Below are positions 24,385-26,078 of a stretch of DNA of 26,078 nucleotides, one piece after another (position 1 is the stretch's first letter; every line of letters starts with the position of its first letter). Location of the stretch: positions 1 to 26,078 of the forward strand of contig JACSSB010000284.1 of the NCBI GenBank assembly GCA_014879435.1, in the 5' to 3' direction. A program made the translations under genes and the position numbers. The notes under the pieces were generated by a model. The model was not told the origin of the DNA. It saw only the letters and a list, made by a program, of their open reading frames with translations, and searched no databases. Source of the DNA: Phycisphaerales bacterium (GTDB lineage Bacteria > Pseudomonadota > Gammaproteobacteria > Competibacterales > Competibacteraceae).

Positions 24385-24738
24385 TCAATCCCCATCTTTG
24401 CGTGGCAACTGAGGCACATCCGCAGGGCCATTAGTCACATTGGACCGTGGCGGCGAGCTGGCCTCTTCAGCTTGCACTCGCTCAATAACGCTACTGGGAG
24501 CGCTGCTCTGCGTGGCGAAATAAGCCAACGTCAGACTAGTCAAAAAAAACACCGTCGCCAATACAGATGTCGTGCGACTCAGAAAAGATGCGGAGCCACG
24601 TGCACCAAACATCGTTGCGGACGAACCACTGCCGAATGCCGCACCCGCATCTGCACCTTTACCTTGTTGCAACAACACCAGCGCAATTAGCGCGATGGCG
24701 ACGGCAACGTGCGCAACAAGAACGAGAGTATTAATCAT
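24385..24738 (-). CDS. secG: Preprotein translocase subunit SecG
   Basis: Inner-membrane auxiliary subunit of the SecYEG channel that stimulates SecA-driven export. It has 117 residues: a first helix (residues 2-22) ending in VLLQQGKGADAGAAFGSG, the SecG signature; an intervening loop with GARGSASFLSRTTS; and a second helix (about 57-74, SVLATVFFLTSLTLAYFA). A low-complexity Ser/Pro/Asp tail follows and varies freely in this family. The ATG is 9 bases after the tpiA stop, without a clear Shine-Dalgarno sequence, suggesting coupled translation. The tRNA-Leu gene follows on the same strand and is probably cut from the same transcript. Confidence 0.95.
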   Translation of the reverse strand: MINTLVLVAHVAVAIALIALVLLQQGKGADAGAAFGSGSSATMFGARGSASFLSRTTSVLATVFFLTSLTLAYFATQSSAPSSVIERVQAEEASSPPRSNVTNGPADVPQLPRKDGD

Positions 24739-24747
24739 GATGACAGT

Positions 24748-25500
24748 TTAACAGCCTGCCTTAGCAATCGCCAGAAACTCCTTGGCCTCAAGAGAAGCGC
24801 CACCGATCAAGCCTCCGTCGATATCCGGCATGGCCAGCAACTCGGCGGCATTGGCAGCCTTCATGCTACCACCATAAAGGATACGTACCTGACTTGCCAG
24901 CGCTGGATCCAGTTTCGCCAAGCTAGTACGAATGAAGGCATGGATTTCCTGAGCTTGTCCAGCTGTGGCAGTCCGCCCGGTACCAATCGCCCATACCGGC
25001 TCGTAAGCGATCACCGCATCGACGAAGCCGTCGGTACCCTCCAAATCTAATACCGCCTTGATTTGTCGCTCAACAACCGCTTCGGTCACTCCCTGTTCAC
25101 GTTCCTGCAGAGTTTCTCCGACACAAAGAATGGGTTTAAGCCCAACCTTGCGCGCGGCTGCAAATTTGCGGGCGACGATCTCATCAGTTTCACCATACAG
25201 GGTACGCCGCTCTGAGTGACCCACGATGACGTAGCTGCAATGGAAATCTTGCAACATCGGGCCCGCTACTTCCCCCGTATGCGCCCCTGACGCATATTCG
25301 GATAAGCTCTGCGCTCCCCATTCGATCGAGGTACCCGATAATTGCTGCTCGACCAATCCCAGATATACAAATGGAGGGAAAACCGCCAGTTCGACAGCCG
25401 CCACCTCAGGAGCACCCTCGCAAATGTCGTGCAGCAATTGACGAATGCTGCTGACCGAGCCATTCATTTTCCAGTTTCCAGCCACGAACTTACGGCGCAT
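24748..25500 (-). CDS. tpiA: Triose-phosphate isomerase
   Basis: Interconverts dihydroxyacetone phosphate and glyceraldehyde 3-phosphate in glycolysis and gluconeogenesis. It is a 250-residue TIM barrel of normal length. Catalytic residues are visible: K11 in GNWKMNG, H95 in VGHSERR and E167 in AYEPVWAIGTGRTA, the latter with the flexible loop. The phosphate-binding YGGSMKAANAAEL and GLIGGASLEA segments are present near the C-terminus. GGAG lies about 11 bases before the ATG at 25500. It follows glmM after 62 bases, with a good -10 box in the gap, and leads into secG. Confidence 0.97.
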   Translation of the reverse strand: MRRKFVAGNWKMNGSVSSIRQLLHDICEGAPEVAAVELAVFPPFVYLGLVEQQLSGTSIEWGAQSLSEYASGAHTGEVAGPMLQDFHCSYVIVGHSERRTLYGETDEIVARKFAAARKVGLKPILCVGETLQEREQGVTEAVVERQIKAVLDLEGTDGFVDAVIAYEPVWAIGTGRTATAGQAQEIHAFIRTSLAKLDPALASQVRILYGGSMKAANAAELLAMPDIDGGLIGGASLEAKEFLAIAKAGC

Positions 25501-25542
25501 ATCACTCTCTCTCCAACGCTGAAAAACCCTGAAAGTCTACGT

Positions 25543-25548
25543 ATTATA
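25543..25548 (-). promoter_or_regulatory. Candidate -10 element upstream of tpiA
   Basis: A consensus TATAAT on the minus strand lies in the 62-base glmM-tpiA gap, placing a start point near 25536 and a leader of about 36 bases before tpiA. No good -35 is found at 16-18 bases (TTGTCG occurs at 20), so it may be a weak or activated promoter giving tpiA-secG-tRNA expression independent of glmM. Confidence 0.45.
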
Positions 25549-25562
25549 GCCTCGAAAATCAA

Positions 25563-26078
25563 TTACGCCGACAATGTGTCCCGAACTACGGTGGCTAGAT
25601 CGCGGGCATGGCGTTCGACGGTTGCAGCATCCACCCCCTCGACCATCACCCGAACGACCGGCTCGGTTCCAGAGGGTCGCAGCAGGACTCGACCATTATC
25701 ACCTAGTTCCTGCTTGATCGCTTGACAGGCTTCCTGAATCGGCGCTCGTTGTAAATCAACACGCCCAGTAACCGCCACATTGATTAACGTTTGTGGACAC
25801 TTATTTATGCCAGCTTTGAGATCATGTAAGCTCTTGCCGGAACTCAGCATGGCTGATAATACCTGTAATGCCGAGATGATGCCGTCGCCAGTCGTGGTTC
25901 GATCCAGGCAAATGATATGGCCGGAGTTTTCCCCCCCCAGAATCAGGTTTTCAGCCAGCATACATTCCATCACGTAGCGATCTCCAACCTGAGCACGGTG
26001 TAGGTCGAGTCCCAACGCCCGCAATGCTATCTCAAGACCCAGATTAGTCATCAGCGTGCCGACCACAGCATTGAATCG
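25563..26078 (-). CDS. glmM: Phosphoglucosamine mutase GlmM (C-terminal part)
   Basis: Converts glucosamine 6-phosphate to glucosamine 1-phosphate on the way to UDP-GlcNAc, for peptidoglycan and lipopolysaccharide. Only the last 171 codons or so are present; the start lies beyond the right edge. Recognisable family segments, from the upstream side: AVVGTLMTNLGLE, ALGLDLHRAQVGDRYVMECM, GGENSGHIICLDRTTTGDG (domain 3 sugar-binding loop) and LLRPSGTEPVVRVMVEG (domain 4 phosphate-binding loop). The catalytic serine region is outside the window. The internal GTG near 26066 should not be taken as a start. The order glmM-tpiA-secG is common in gammaproteobacteria. Confidence 0.95.
   Translation of the reverse strand, partial: RFNAVVGTLMTNLGLEIALRALGLDLHRAQVGDRYVMECMLAENLILGGENSGHIICLDRTTTGDGIISALQVLSAMLSSGKSLHDLKAGINKCPQTLINVAVTGRVDLQRAPIQEACQAIKQELGDNGRVLLRPSGTEPVVRVMVEGVDAATVERHARDLATVVRDTLSA

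Noticed and set aside
1..26078. Mobile elements, CRISPR arrays, phage genes, toxin-antitoxin or defence systems
   Set aside because: No regularly spaced repeats, transposase, integrase or defence-type domains were seen; genes are tightly packed housekeeping functions with uniform codon use.

Overview
The window comes from a bacterial chromosome, and the gene content points to a gammaproteobacterium. The main evidence is the order glmM-tpiA-secG-tRNA-Leu(GAG)-nuoABCDEFGHIJKLMN-DUF2818, a TtcA-type tRNA thiolase, a PrkB-like phosphoribulokinase and a DUF465/YdcH protein. I cannot name the genus. A PhaF/PhaI-like phasin tail and a phosphoribulokinase would suit a storage-polymer or mixotrophic lineage, but that is inference. 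Base composition and codon use look uniform by eye. I found no insertion sequence, prophage, CRISPR array, integrase or resistance gene.

Layout. Positions 1-1746 (minus strand) hold the start of a branched-chain-amino-acid-type ABC importer: a periplasmic binding protein (livK-like), then the 5' two thirds of a permease (livH) cut by the window edge. ttcA follows at 1908-2852 (minus). A short accessory stretch at 3055-7876 holds a DUF465 protein (+), a phasin-like protein (-), a 955-residue HEAT/DUF349 coiled-coil protein (+) and an EamA transporter (+). A PrkB-like phosphoribulokinase lies at 7893-8762 (minus), with a recognisable promoter and its own start site resolved.

Positions 9024-23970 (minus) are one respiratory complex I operon: all 14 subunits in canonical order, nuoC and nuoD unfused, plus a small DUF2818 membrane protein as a fifteenth gene. 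It ends in a clear rho-independent terminator at 8961-8996. Upstream are a 313-base non-coding stretch, a tRNA-Leu with anticodon GAG, secG, tpiA and the 3' end of glmM, all on the minus strand.

How the genes work together: NuoEFG oxidise NADH, NuoBCDI pass electrons to quinone, and NuoAHJKLMN pump protons. SecG supports protein export, TpiA links glycolysis with gluconeogenesis, and GlmM feeds cell-wall amino-sugar synthesis. This is mostly housekeeping sequence and I see no convincing undescribed multi-gene system. The parts most worth a second look are small: a pseudoknot-compatible inverted-repeat pair downstream of the tRNA, the complex I-linked DUF2818 gene, the phosphoribulokinase without Calvin-cycle neighbours, the phasin-like small protein, the HEAT/DUF349 protein and several unexplained hairpins.
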